Positions 25,879 through 33,618 of a stretch of 64,000 bases of DNA are shown here, one piece after another. Below the pieces are notes generated by a model. The model ran no database searches and was not told where the DNA came from. It saw nothing but the letters and a program-made list of their open reading frames with translations. Each line of letters begins with the position of its first letter. Positions within the stretch are counted from its first letter, which is position 1. The stretch is from DAHUXD01 sp963736455 (lineage in GTDB: Bacteria; Acidobacteriota; Thermoanaerobaculia; UBA5066; Gp7-AA6): contig CAVTON010000002.1 of the NCBI GenBank assembly GCA_963736455.1, positions 248,001-312,000 on the forward strand, given 5' to 3'. The position numbers and the translations under genes are program-made.

Positions 25879-27308
25879 CACGGCAGCTTCCTCTGATCGG
25901 CCGGAACTCGCGCAATGGGACCGGGCGCGTCGGCCAGGCACCAACCGGCGACCGCCATCGCGGCCGCCGCGCGGTCGAGGTCCTTCGGCACGATCTTGTC
26001 GAACGTGTCGTTGGCGCTGTGGTGAAAGTCGAAATACGTGGACTCGTCCTGCTCGAGGCCGACGAGGGGGACGCCCGAGGACAGCATCTGCGAGATGTCC
26101 GCCCCGCCATACCCGCCCGCCGTGAGCTCGCCGCCGTCGAGCGCCGAAAGGATTCCGGCGATCTGCGAGAAGAGCCGCTCCGCGGACGGATCGGCGTTCC
26201 ACGAAAGGCCGAGTGGCCGGCCCGTTCCGCTGTCGGCTTCGATCGCCGCGGCGTGCCGCGCGAGCTCTGCGACGTGGGCGGCGGCGTAGGCGCGGCCGCC
26301 GGCATCCCCGTTCTCCTCGTTCGCGAAGAGCACGACGCGCACGGTGCGCCGCGGATGCCTCGGCAGCGCGGCGATCTGACGCGCCGCCTCGAGGACGATG
26401 CCGCAGCCGGCGCCGTCGTCGATGGCGCCGCGGCCGAGGTCCCAGGAATCGAGATGCGCTCCGAGGACCACGACCTCGCCGGCCGGTTCGCGTCCCGGCA
26501 CCTCGCCGATCACGTTGGCCGACTCGGCGTCCGGCTGCGACCCGCAGGACAGCGCGAGGCGCACGCGCACGGGGCCGCCCCCGGCGAGCAGGTGCGCGAG
26601 CAGGTCCGCGTCGGGGGAGGAGAGCGCGGCCGCCGGGATCTTCGGCGCGTCGGCCGCATACTCGAGCGCTCCGGTGTGGGGAAGCCGGTTGTCGTCGGTG
26701 CCGATCGACCGGACCAGCGCGGCGACGGCGCCCAGCTTCGCGGCGCGGGAGGGACCCTCCGAGCGATACACGACGCTACGGCCGTAGCCCGAGCCGTCCC
26801 GCGTGCGGTCGGTCTTCACGTCGTAGAACACGATTCGCCCGCGGACGGCGTCCCGGCGCGCCTCGAGCTCGTCGAACGTCGTGATGCGGACGACCTCGGC
26901 CTCGACGCCGTCCGGCGCGGTCGCGACCGATCCGCCGAGGGCGGTCAGCGCCAGGCTCTGCGAGACGGGCGCCGTGACCTCGCCCGACTCGGACGAGCGC
27001 GCCCAGACCGGGACGACGACCTTCTCCGTGTGCACGTGGGCGAGGCCGATCTCCGTCATCATCTCGACCGCCGCGGCCACCGCCCGGCGATCGCCCGGCG
27101 AGCCCGCCAAACGCGGTCCGACGCGATCGGTCAACTCGCGGACCCAGTCGGACGCTCGCGAGCCGGCGGCGACGCGGTCGCGCAGCAGGATCGCGGCCTG
27201 CTCGCTCTCCGCGTCGAGCGGGCCCGCTCCGGCCGCCCCGGATGGGGCCGCCCCGGCGATCGCCAGGGCGAACAGGGCAAAGGCGAGAGCCGCGAGCCTC
27301 GACGTCAA
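25875..27308 (-). CDS. Secreted M28 family zinc metallopeptidase
   Basis: I start it at TTG 27308, placed after GAGGAG. Upstream starts would run into the KGD gene. This gives 477 residues. The signal peptide is LAALAFALFALAIAGAAPSG. The M28 catalytic core (about 290-470) shows VVLGAHLDSWDLGRGAIDD (Zn His and bridging Asp), ANEENGDAGG (catalytic Glu pair) and DFHHSANDTFDK (last Zn His). A PA (protease-associated) domain lies in between (about 150-270). It is an aminopeptidase or carboxypeptidase acting on peptides outside the cell. Starts of this gene and KGD diverge over 86 bases. Confidence 0.88.
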   Translation of the reverse strand: MTSRLAALAFALFALAIAGAAPSGAAGAGPLDAESEQAAILLRDRVAAGSRASDWVRELTDRVGPRLAGSPGDRRAVAAAVEMMTEIGLAHVHTEKVVVPVWARSSESGEVTAPVSQSLALTALGGSVATAPDGVEAEVVRITTFDELEARRDAVRGRIVFYDVKTDRTRDGSGYGRSVVYRSEGPSRAAKLGAVAALVRSIGTDDNRLPHTGALEYAADAPKIPAAALSSPDADLLAHLLAGGGPVRVRLALSCGSQPDAESANVIGEVPGREPAGEVVVLGAHLDSWDLGRGAIDDGAGCGIVLEAARQIAALPRHPRRTVRVVLFANEENGDAGGRAYAAAHVAELARHAAAIEADSGTGRPLGLSWNADPSAERLFSQIAGILSALDGGELTAGGYGGADISQMLSSGVPLVGLEQDESTYFDFHHSANDTFDKIVPKDLDRAAAAMAVAGWCLADAPGPIARVPADQRKLPW

Positions 27309-27377
27309 CGACTTCTCCTCTTGGATTTTCGGGATCGTATCAGGCGGCCCGGCGTCCCCGACCCGCCGCAAAAGCAA

Positions 27378-27383
27378 TAGAAT
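27378..27383 (+). promoter_or_regulatory. TAGAAT -10 box before the KGD gene
   Basis: TAGAAT ends ten bases before ATG 27394, with no Shine-Dalgarno. Expected transcription starts would leave a leader of at most a few bases. Confidence 0.45.
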
Positions 27384-27393
27384 CCCGCTTCTC

Positions 27394-30300
27394 ATGGCCA
27401 CGCGCACGCCCGAAGCCGACCTGTCGGAAGAGCTTCTGTCGGAGTTCGGCGGCAACGCCAGCTACGTCGCGGACCTGTACGCCCGCTACCGTACGAACCC
27501 GTCCGCGGTGGACGACGAGTGGCGGCGCTACTTCCAGGAGCGGTTCGGGGAGCCCGAGGCGGAGGCGCCGGCCGCGCCGCCTCCCGCCCCGGCGCCCGAG
27601 CCCGCGCGTCCGCCGCTCGGCCTCGCGACGCCGCTCGGTCCGGCGGTCGAGGGCGAGCGGACGCCGATTCGGGGCGGAGCGCTTCGGATCGCCGAAAACA
27701 TGGAGGCGAGCCTCGGGGTCCCGACGGCGACGACGCAGCGCCAGATCCCGCTCCGCCTGGCGGACGAGAACCGGCGGCTGATCAACGAGCATCGGGCCGC
27801 GGCCGAGCAGTCGAAGATCTCCTTCACGCACGTGTTCGCGTGGGCGATCCTGCGCGCCCTCGACGCGTACCCCGGAATGAACGACGCGTTCGACGGGTCG
27901 AGCGGCGAGGCGGTCCGCGTGCGCCGGGACGAGGTCCGCTTCGGTCTCGCCGTGGACGTCTCGAAGGCGGACGGCTCGCGGACCCTTCTCGTGCCGAACG
28001 TCAGGGGCGCCGGGACGATGACCTTCGCCGAGCTCGTCACGGCGGCGGACGACGTCGTCACGCGGGCCCGGACCGGCAAGCTCAAGCTGTCGGACTTCGA
28101 GGGCACGACCATCTCGCTCACCAACCCCGGCACGCTCGGGACGACGGCGTCGGTGCCGCGGCTGATGCCCGGCCAGGGCGCCATCATCGCGACGGGGGCG
28201 ATCGAATACCCGGCGCAGTTTCGGGCGATGGCGCCGGCGACGCTGTCGAGCCTCGCCATCTCCAAGGTCGTCACCTTCACCTCGACCTACGACCACCGCA
28301 TCATCCAGGGCGCGGAGTCGGGGGCGTTTCTCGCCAGGGTCGAGGAGCTCCTGCTCGGCGAGCACGGCTTCTACGAGCGCATCTTCGCGGACCTCGCGAT
28401 CCGATTCCGGCCGTACCACTGGGAGACGGACAAGAATCCGCCCCTCCTGCCGGACGGCCATACCGACGAGATCGCCAAGCAGGCGCGCGTCCTCGAGCTC
28501 ATCAATGCGTACCGCGTGCGCGGCCACCTGATCGCCGACATCGATCCGCTCCGCACGCGCGAGATCGCGCACCATCCGGAGCTCGACCTCGAGACCCACG
28601 GCCTGACGATCTGGGACCTCGACCGCGAGTTCTGGACGGGCGGCCTGAAGGGCGGCGACCGCCTTCCGCTGCGGGAGATCATCGCCGTGATGCGCCGCGT
28701 CTACTGCGGCAAGATCGGCACGGAATACCGCCACATCTCGAGCCCGACCGAGAAGTACTGGGTGCGCGCGCACATCGCCGCCGCGACGGCCGGCGAGCCG
28801 CTCTCCCCGGAGCTGCGCCGCCGCCTGCTCGAGAAGCTGATCGCCGCCGAGGACTTCGAGCGCTTCCTCGGCACGAAGTTCCTGGGACAGCGGCGCTACT
28901 CGGTCGAAGGCGTCGACACCGCGATTCCCCTCCTCGACCGGCTGGTCGAGGGCGCCGCGGCGCGCGGCCTCGACGAGGTCGTCATCGGCCTGTCGCACCG
29001 CGGGCGGCTCAACATCCTCGCCAACGTCGTCGGCAACTCCGCCGAGCGGATCTTCAGCGGATTCGAGGGCGTCGTCCATCCCGACTTTCCGGCCGACGAA
29101 GGCGACGTCAAGTATCACCAGGGCGCGAGCACGGTGCGCCGGACCGAGTCCGGCCGCGACATCGGGATCCAGGTCGAGTCGAATCCCTCGCACCTCGAGG
29201 CCGTGGACCCGGTCGTCGAGGGCGTCGTCCGCGCCAAGCAGGAGCGCGCGGCGGGCCACGGACCCGCCGCCTGGAATCGCGCGCTGCCGGTGCTGCTCCA
29301 TGGCGACGCGGCGTTCGCGGGCCAGGGAATGGTCGCCGAGGTGCTGAACCTCGCGCAGCTTCCGGGCTATCGCACGGGCGGCACGATTCACGTCGTCGTC
29401 AACAACCAGATCGGCTTCACGACCCCGCCGTCGAAGGGCCGGTCCTCGGTGTATTCGACCGACGTCGCGAAGATCAACCAGGTCCCCATCTTCCACGTCA
29501 ACGCCGACGACCCGGAGGCGGCGTATCGCGTGCTCGAGATCGCGCTCGACTACCGGCAGGAGTTTCACAAGGACGTCGTCATCGACCTGATCGGCTTCCG
29601 CCGGCACGGACACAACGAGGGCGACGAGCCGACCTACACGCAGCCCGTCATGTACCGCGCGATCGAGGCCCACCCCGGAGTGCGGGCGCTCTATGCGCGC
29701 CGGCTCGTCCGCGACGGCGTCCTGACGGAGGACCAGGTCGGAGAGCTCGCGGCGCGGCAGCTCGCCCAGTACGAGGCGGCGCTCGCTTCGGCCAAGCAGG
29801 CGGCGCAGCGTCCGGGGCCTCCGGCGCCTCCGTCCCGGTCCGACGGCGGCGCCGCCGCCGAGATCCAGACCGGCGTGCCGCGCGAGACGCTCTCGCGCAT
29901 CGGACGCGCGTTGACGACCGTGCCGCAGGGTTTTCGCCTCAATCCGAAGATGGTCCAGCAGCTCGCCCGCCGCGCGAAGATGGCCGAGGGCTCCGCGCCG
30001 CTCGACTGGGGCACGGCGGAGGCCCTCGCGTTGGGATCGCTGCTGCTCGAGGGAACGCCGATCCGGATCAGCGGCCAGGACTCGAGCCGCGGAACCTTCT
30101 CGCAGCGCCACGCGATGCTCCACGACACGCTGTCGGGCGAAGCCTGGGTCCCGCTCGCGACCCTCGACTCGAAGCAGGCGCCGTTCGAGGCGTGCGACAG
30201 CCCGCTCTCCGAGTTCGCGGTGCTCGGGTTCGAGTACGGCTACAGCGTCGAGTGGCCGCAGGCCCTGGTGATGTGGGAGGCGCAGTTCGGCGATTTCGCC

Positions 30301-31029
30301 AACGGCGCGCAGGTGATCATCGACCAGTTCATCGCGTCGGCCGAGGACAAGTGGCGGCAGAAGACGCGGATGGGAATGCTGCTGCCGCACGGATCCGAGG
30401 GCCAGGGCCCCGAGCACTCAAGCGCGCGCATCGAGCGCTACCTCCAGCTCTGCGCCGACGACAACATGGACGTCGTCAACGCGACGACCCCGGCGCAGTA
30501 CTTCCACCTTCTCCGGCGCCAGATGCGGCAGCCCGCCGCCCGGCCCTTCATCCTGTTTTCGCCGAAGAGCCTGCTCCGCCTGCCCGCGGCGTCCTCGCCG
30601 ATCGAGGCGCTGACGTCCGGCGGATTCCACGCCGTCCTCGAGGATCCCGAGATCGCCGACCGCGCGGCCGTCGATCGGATCCTCTTCTGCTCGGGCAAGG
30701 TCTACTACGACCTGCGCGGCGAGCGCGAGAAGCGTCACGACGCGCGCACGGCCCTCGTCCGCCTCGAGCAGCTCTACCCGTTTCCGGCGGAGCGCCTGAA
30801 GGCGGCGTGGGCGGCCTATCCCTCCGCGCGCGACGCGGCCTGGGTGCAGGAGGAGCCGCGGAACATGGGTGCCTGGTCGTTCGTCCGCGAGCGGTCGGCC
30901 GAGTTCCTGCCGGCCAGCATGAACCTGCGCTACGTCGGCCGCGCGGCGTCTCCGTCGCCCGCGACCGGAAACGCCTCGGTGCACAAGCGCGAGCTCGAAC
31001 AGTTCCTGTCCGACGCGCTCGGGCGGTGA
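27394..31029 (+). CDS. kgd: Multifunctional 2-oxoglutarate dehydrogenase E1/succinyltransferase (KGD-type)
   Basis: The protein has 1211 residues. Residues 1-45 are the E1 N-terminal helix (NASYVADLYARYRTNPSAV). A Pro/Ala-rich linker of about 40 residues follows. An E2 acyltransferase catalytic domain (about 95-320) has TYDHRIIQGAESG, and no lipoyl domain is seen. From about 340 to the end is E1: GLSHRGRLN, GDVKYHQGAS, PVLLHGDAAFAGQG and GFRRHGHNEGDEP (TPP-Mg site). It catalyses oxidative decarboxylation of 2-oxoglutarate in the TCA cycle together with a lipoylated E2 and E3 encoded elsewhere. The same fusion is known in mycobacteria and corynebacteria (KGD/OdhA, about 1220 residues). It follows a TAGAAT box. 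Confidence 0.94.
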   Translation: MATRTPEADLSEELLSEFGGNASYVADLYARYRTNPSAVDDEWRRYFQERFGEPEAEAPAAPPPAPAPEPARPPLGLATPLGPAVEGERTPIRGGALRIAENMEASLGVPTATTQRQIPLRLADENRRLINEHRAAAEQSKISFTHVFAWAILRALDAYPGMNDAFDGSSGEAVRVRRDEVRFGLAVDVSKADGSRTLLVPNVRGAGTMTFAELVTAADDVVTRARTGKLKLSDFEGTTISLTNPGTLGTTASVPRLMPGQGAIIATGAIEYPAQFRAMAPATLSSLAISKVVTFTSTYDHRIIQGAESGAFLARVEELLLGEHGFYERIFADLAIRFRPYHWETDKNPPLLPDGHTDEIAKQARVLELINAYRVRGHLIADIDPLRTREIAHHPELDLETHGLTIWDLDREFWTGGLKGGDRLPLREIIAVMRRVYCGKIGTEYRHISSPTEKYWVRAHIAAATAGEPLSPELRRRLLEKLIAAEDFERFLGTKFLGQRRYSVEGVDTAIPLLDRLVEGAAARGLDEVVIGLSHRGRLNILANVVGNSAERIFSGFEGVVHPDFPADEGDVKYHQGASTVRRTESGRDIGIQVESNPSHLEAVDPVVEGVVRAKQERAAGHGPAAWNRALPVLLHGDAAFAGQGMVAEVLNLAQLPGYRTGGTIHVVVNNQIGFTTPPSKGRSSVYSTDVAKINQVPIFHVNADDPEAAYRVLEIALDYRQEFHKDVVIDLIGFRRHGHNEGDEPTYTQPVMYRAIEAHPGVRALYARRLVRDGVLTEDQVGELAARQLAQYEAALASAKQAAQRPGPPAPPSRSDGGAAAEIQTGVPRETLSRIGRALTTVPQGFRLNPKMVQQLARRAKMAEGSAPLDWGTAEALALGSLLLEGTPIRISGQDSSRGTFSQRHAMLHDTLSGEAWVPLATLDSKQAPFEACDSPLSEFAVLGFEYGYSVEWPQALVMWEAQFGDFANGAQVIIDQFIASAEDKWRQKTRMGMLLPHGSEGQGPEHSSARIERYLQLCADDNMDVVNATTPAQYFHLLRRQMRQPAARPFILFSPKSLLRLPAASSPIEALTSGGFHAVLEDPEIADRAAVDRILFCSGKVYYDLRGEREKRHDARTALVRLEQLYPFPAERLKAAWAAYPSARDAAWVQEEPRNMGAWSFVRERSAEFLPASMNLRYVGRAASPSPATGNASVHKRELEQFLSDALGR

Positions 31030-31046
31030 CCGCGCTCCGGCGCGGT
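31029..31046. terminator. Possible bidirectional hairpin between convergent genes
   Basis: ACCGCGC (31029-31035), loop TCCG, GCGCGGT (31040-31046) form a perfect 7-bp stem. It lies in the 22-base space between the KGD stop and the convergent monooxygenase stop. There is no T-tract. Confidence 0.4.
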
Positions 31047-31051
31047 TCGAA

Positions 31052-31363
31052 TCAGCTCGTCTGGCCGGGCAGCTTCGCGGCGAGCACGTCCACTCTTTCG
31101 ATCGACGGGGGGTTCGCCAGGAGCGCCGCCGCATTCGCCATCAGCGCGGCCGCCACGCGGCCCGTGAGGTGGGCCTGCCGCCCCGCCTCGTCCGGAAACG
31201 CGTCGAAGATGCCGAAGGTCGAGGGACCCATCCGGATCGCAAACCAGGCCGTCGTCGCGGGCTCCTCCTGCACGATCGCGAGCCCGCCCTTCAGAAACGA
31301 TTCGACGTCCTTTTCTTTTCCGGGTTTCGCATCCAGCCGCACGTAAAGCGCCGTCTTGACCAT
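31052..31363 (-). CDS. Antibiotic-biosynthesis-monooxygenase-like (ABM/YgiN) protein
   Basis: The protein has 103 residues, one ferredoxin-like ABM fold. ALYVRLDAKPGKEKDVESFL is the typical first strand-helix unit, and WFAIRMGPSTFGIFDAFPDE follows. Small members include quinol monooxygenase YgiN and heme-degrading IsdG types, but no catalytic residue proves an activity. A GGAGGAA sequence precedes the ATG at 31363. The gene sits 57 bases after the methyltransferase gene on the same strand and may share its transcript. Confidence 0.78.
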   Translation of the reverse strand: MVKTALYVRLDAKPGKEKDVESFLKGGLAIVQEEPATTAWFAIRMGPSTFGIFDAFPDEAGRQAHLTGRVAAALMANAAALLANPPSIERVDVLAAKLPGQTS

Positions 31364-31420
31364 GATTCCTCCTGGTGGGACTTACGGCCGGAAGGGCCTT
31401 CCGGGTTCGCGCGGATCGGC

Positions 31421-32188
31421 TCAGCGGGTAATTCGCAGCGTGCCCGGACGCAGGGAGCCCCAGGTGAGCAGGGCGAGAGAGATCGCGGCCAGGGGCGAAC
31501 CGAGTCTCTCGACCTTGCGGCAGCCGGCGGCGGAGAATGCGGCGGCGTATTCGCGGCCGTGGCGGATGTCGTCGATCACGGCCTGTCCCCCGGGCTTCAG
31601 GACGCGCGCGATCTCGGCGATCGCCCGGGCGCGGTCGGGCGCCTCGTAGAGGTTGTGGATCGCGGCGCAGGAAACGATCCGGTCGAAGCTCGCGTCGGGA
31701 AACGGGATCTCCCGCATGTCCGCGGTTCCGATCTCGATGCGGTCGGCGACGCCCTCCTTCCGGGCGTTGTCGAGGGTCGCTTCGGGGCGGTTGCCCGAGA
31801 GGTCCTCCGCCTGCCAGATGTCGATGCCGGTGGCGCGCCCCGTCGTCAGGCGCTTCGCGGCGCCGATCAGCATCAGGCCGCGGCCGCAGCCGACGTCGAG
31901 GACGCGCTCGGCGCCCGTCCAGGTGAGGCGGTCGAGCAGCTTCTCCCGCTCACGGATCTTGCCGACCTTGCTCGCCCAGACCATCCAGATGCCCATTCCG
32001 AGACAGCCGAGGCCCGCGAAGAGTCCCATCGGCGCGAGATCGATTCGAATTGTGCCGAGCACGAGCGCGGCGGGCCACCAGCCGAGCGCCCGGGACGCCC
32101 AGAGCAGGATCCCCGCGCCGCCGCACAGAAAGAGGTTGCGCACCACACCGGGCGCGTCGAGGCCGTAGTCGGGACGTTCGGTCGGCAA
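31421..32188 (-). CDS. Membrane-anchored SAM-dependent methyltransferase
   Basis: The protein has 255 residues from TTG 32188. Two or three N-terminal hydrophobic segments (GGAGILLWASRALGWWPAAL and the following GLFAGLGCLGMGIWMVWA) anchor it. The class I methyltransferase domain from about 85 on has the SAM motif VLDVGCGRGLMLIGAA, then GTADMREIPFPDASFD and VLKPGGQAVIDDI. The acceptor is unknown. A TAGAAT box (32198-32203, minus) lies nine bases before the TTG with no Shine-Dalgarno, so this may be the first gene of the minus-strand run. Confidence 0.82.
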   Translation of the reverse strand: MPTERPDYGLDAPGVVRNLFLCGGAGILLWASRALGWWPAALVLGTIRIDLAPMGLFAGLGCLGMGIWMVWASKVGKIREREKLLDRLTWTGAERVLDVGCGRGLMLIGAAKRLTTGRATGIDIWQAEDLSGNRPEATLDNARKEGVADRIEIGTADMREIPFPDASFDRIVSCAAIHNLYEAPDRARAIAEIARVLKPGGQAVIDDIRHGREYAAAFSAAGCRKVERLGSPLAAISLALLTWGSLRPGTLRITR

Positions 32189-32197
32189 GGTGCGGCG

Positions 32198-32203
32198 ATT
32201 CTA
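32198..32203 (-). promoter_or_regulatory. TAGAAT -10 box, leaderless-type, before the methyltransferase gene
   Basis: On the minus strand TAGAAT ends nine bases before TTG 32188. The box supports this unusual start codon. Confidence 0.45.
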
Positions 32204-32232
32204 GCGTCCCGCGCGGGGTCCGAGCGCCCGCC

Positions 32233-32730
32233 TCACGGCGCCAGTCTCAGCGCGTAGAAGCGCGTGCCGGGGAGATGACTCTCGCCGTACGGCGGGATCT
32301 CGACGAAGCCCAGCCTCGTGTAGAGCGCCTGTGCGGCCGCCATCGCCGGGAGCGTATCCAGCCTCAACTCCTCGTAGCCGACCCGCCGCGCCGCTTCGAT
32401 CGCGCCCTCGACGAGCCTCCGGCCGAGACCGGAGCCGCGCCAGGGCTTTCGGACGTAGAGGCGCTTCATCTCGGCCGCGCGCGCATCGATCCGCCGCAGC
32501 GCCACGCAGCCGGCGGCGGCATTCTTCGCTCGCGCGATGAGGAGCGTTCCGCCGGGCGGCACGTACGGCCTCGGCAGCCCGGCGAGCTCCGCCGAGAACC
32601 CCTGGTATTCGAGGTCGACGCCGATCGATTCGGCATACTCCCGGAAGAGCTCGCGCGCGAGCGCGACCAGGACGGGAGTGTCGGCCTCGATCAGGGTGAT
32701 GGCCGGATCGCCGGCGGTCCGGTCGGCCAT
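32233..32730 (-). CDS. GNAT-family N-acetyltransferase
   Basis: I start it at ATG 32730, giving 165 residues. The acetyl-CoA binding motif A is EMKRLYVRKPWRGSGLGRRL, followed by YEELRLDTLPAMAAAQALYT and LGFVEIPPYG. This fits small-molecule or protein-N-acetyltransferases of the RimI/PhnO kind, with acceptor unknown. It is 23 bases after the SDR gene stop on the same strand, so it is probably in its operon. Confidence 0.85.
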   Translation of the reverse strand: MADRTAGDPAITLIEADTPVLVALARELFREYAESIGVDLEYQGFSAELAGLPRPYVPPGGTLLIARAKNAAAGCVALRRIDARAAEMKRLYVRKPWRGSGLGRRLVEGAIEAARRVGYEELRLDTLPAMAAAQALYTRLGFVEIPPYGESHLPGTRFYALRLAP

Positions 32731-32753
32731 CTTCGCGCGCGCGGCCTGCGGGC

Positions 32754-33614
32754 CTAACGCTTCTTCGGCCGCGCCGCCTCGAAGGCGGCCGCGAGCCTCT
32801 CTCGCGGGACCTTGCGGCAGTCGGAAAACTGGCCGGCCCCGGCGATCCACTCGCCGCCGTCCATCGTGACGCAGTCGCCGGTCTGATAGGCGCAGAGATC
32901 GGAGAGGAGGAAGGTCGCGAGGTTGGCGATCTCCTGTTTCTCGCCGAAGCGGCCGAGCGGGACGCGTCCGAGGGCCGCCTTCTCGGCCTCCGGCGTCGGG
33001 AGCAGGCGGGAGAAGGCGCCCTGCGTTCGGATCGGGCCGGGAGCGATGGCGTTCAGCCGGATGCCGGCCGGACCCCACTCGACGGCGAGCGAGCGCGTCA
33101 TGGCGAGGACGCCCGCCTTCGCGCACGCGGAGGGAAGCGCATAGGCCGTTCCGGTCCAGGCATACGTCGTCACGATCGAGACGACCGCGCCCGGAGCCTT
33201 GCGCTCCATCAGGTGCTTTCCGAAGGCCAGCGTGCAGTGCACCGAGCCGTACAGCACGGTGCGGACGACCGCGTCGAATCCGTTCGGCGTCAGCTCTTCC
33301 GAGAACGCGAGAAAGTTGCCGGCGGCGTTGTTGACGAGGCCGTCGAGCGCTCCGAAGCGTCCGGCGGCGTCGGCGACGAGGCGCGCGCATTCGTCCGGAT
33401 TTCGGACGTCGGCCGGAAAGAAGGCCGCCTCGCCGCCCTCGCGCGCGGCCGCGCCGATCTCCTTCGCGGCCGCCTCCAGGCGCTCGCGCCGGCGCCCGGC
33501 GATCGCCACTTTCGCGCCGTGCGCCGCAAACGTCGCGGCCATCGCGAGTCCGAGCCCGGAGCCTCCGCCGGTGACCAGGATCGAGCGCCCGGCGAGGGTC
33601 TTCGAATCGAACAT
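32754..33614 (-). CDS. SDR-family oxidoreductase, 2,4-dienoyl-CoA-reductase-like
   Basis: Starting at ATG 33614 gives 286 residues. The Rossmann motif is LVTGGGSGLGLAMA, and NNAAGNFLAFSEELTPNGF and VSIVTTYAWTG lead to the active-site region. There the usual Tyr-x-x-x-Lys appears as SACAKAGV: the Lys is kept and the Tyr position is replaced. That pattern is seen in peroxisomal-type 2,4-dienoyl-CoA reductases and supports that identity over ordinary ketoacyl reductases. It would use NADPH to reduce dienoyl-CoA in unsaturated fatty acid breakdown. It is four bases from the S9 peptidase stop and upstream of the GNAT gene. Confidence 0.85.
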   Translation of the reverse strand: MFDSKTLAGRSILVTGGGSGLGLAMAATFAAHGAKVAIAGRRRERLEAAAKEIGAAAREGGEAAFFPADVRNPDECARLVADAAGRFGALDGLVNNAAGNFLAFSEELTPNGFDAVVRTVLYGSVHCTLAFGKHLMERKAPGAVVSIVTTYAWTGTAYALPSACAKAGVLAMTRSLAVEWGPAGIRLNAIAPGPIRTQGAFSRLLPTPEAEKAALGRVPLGRFGEKQEIANLATFLLSDLCAYQTGDCVTMDGGEWIAGAGQFSDCRKVPRERLAAAFEAARPKKR

Positions 33615-33618
33615 GACG

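Noticed and set aside
31041..31052. GGTTCGAATC resembles a tRNA T-loop
   Set aside because: No acceptor stem or anticodon arm can be drawn around it, and it falls between two convergent stop codons.
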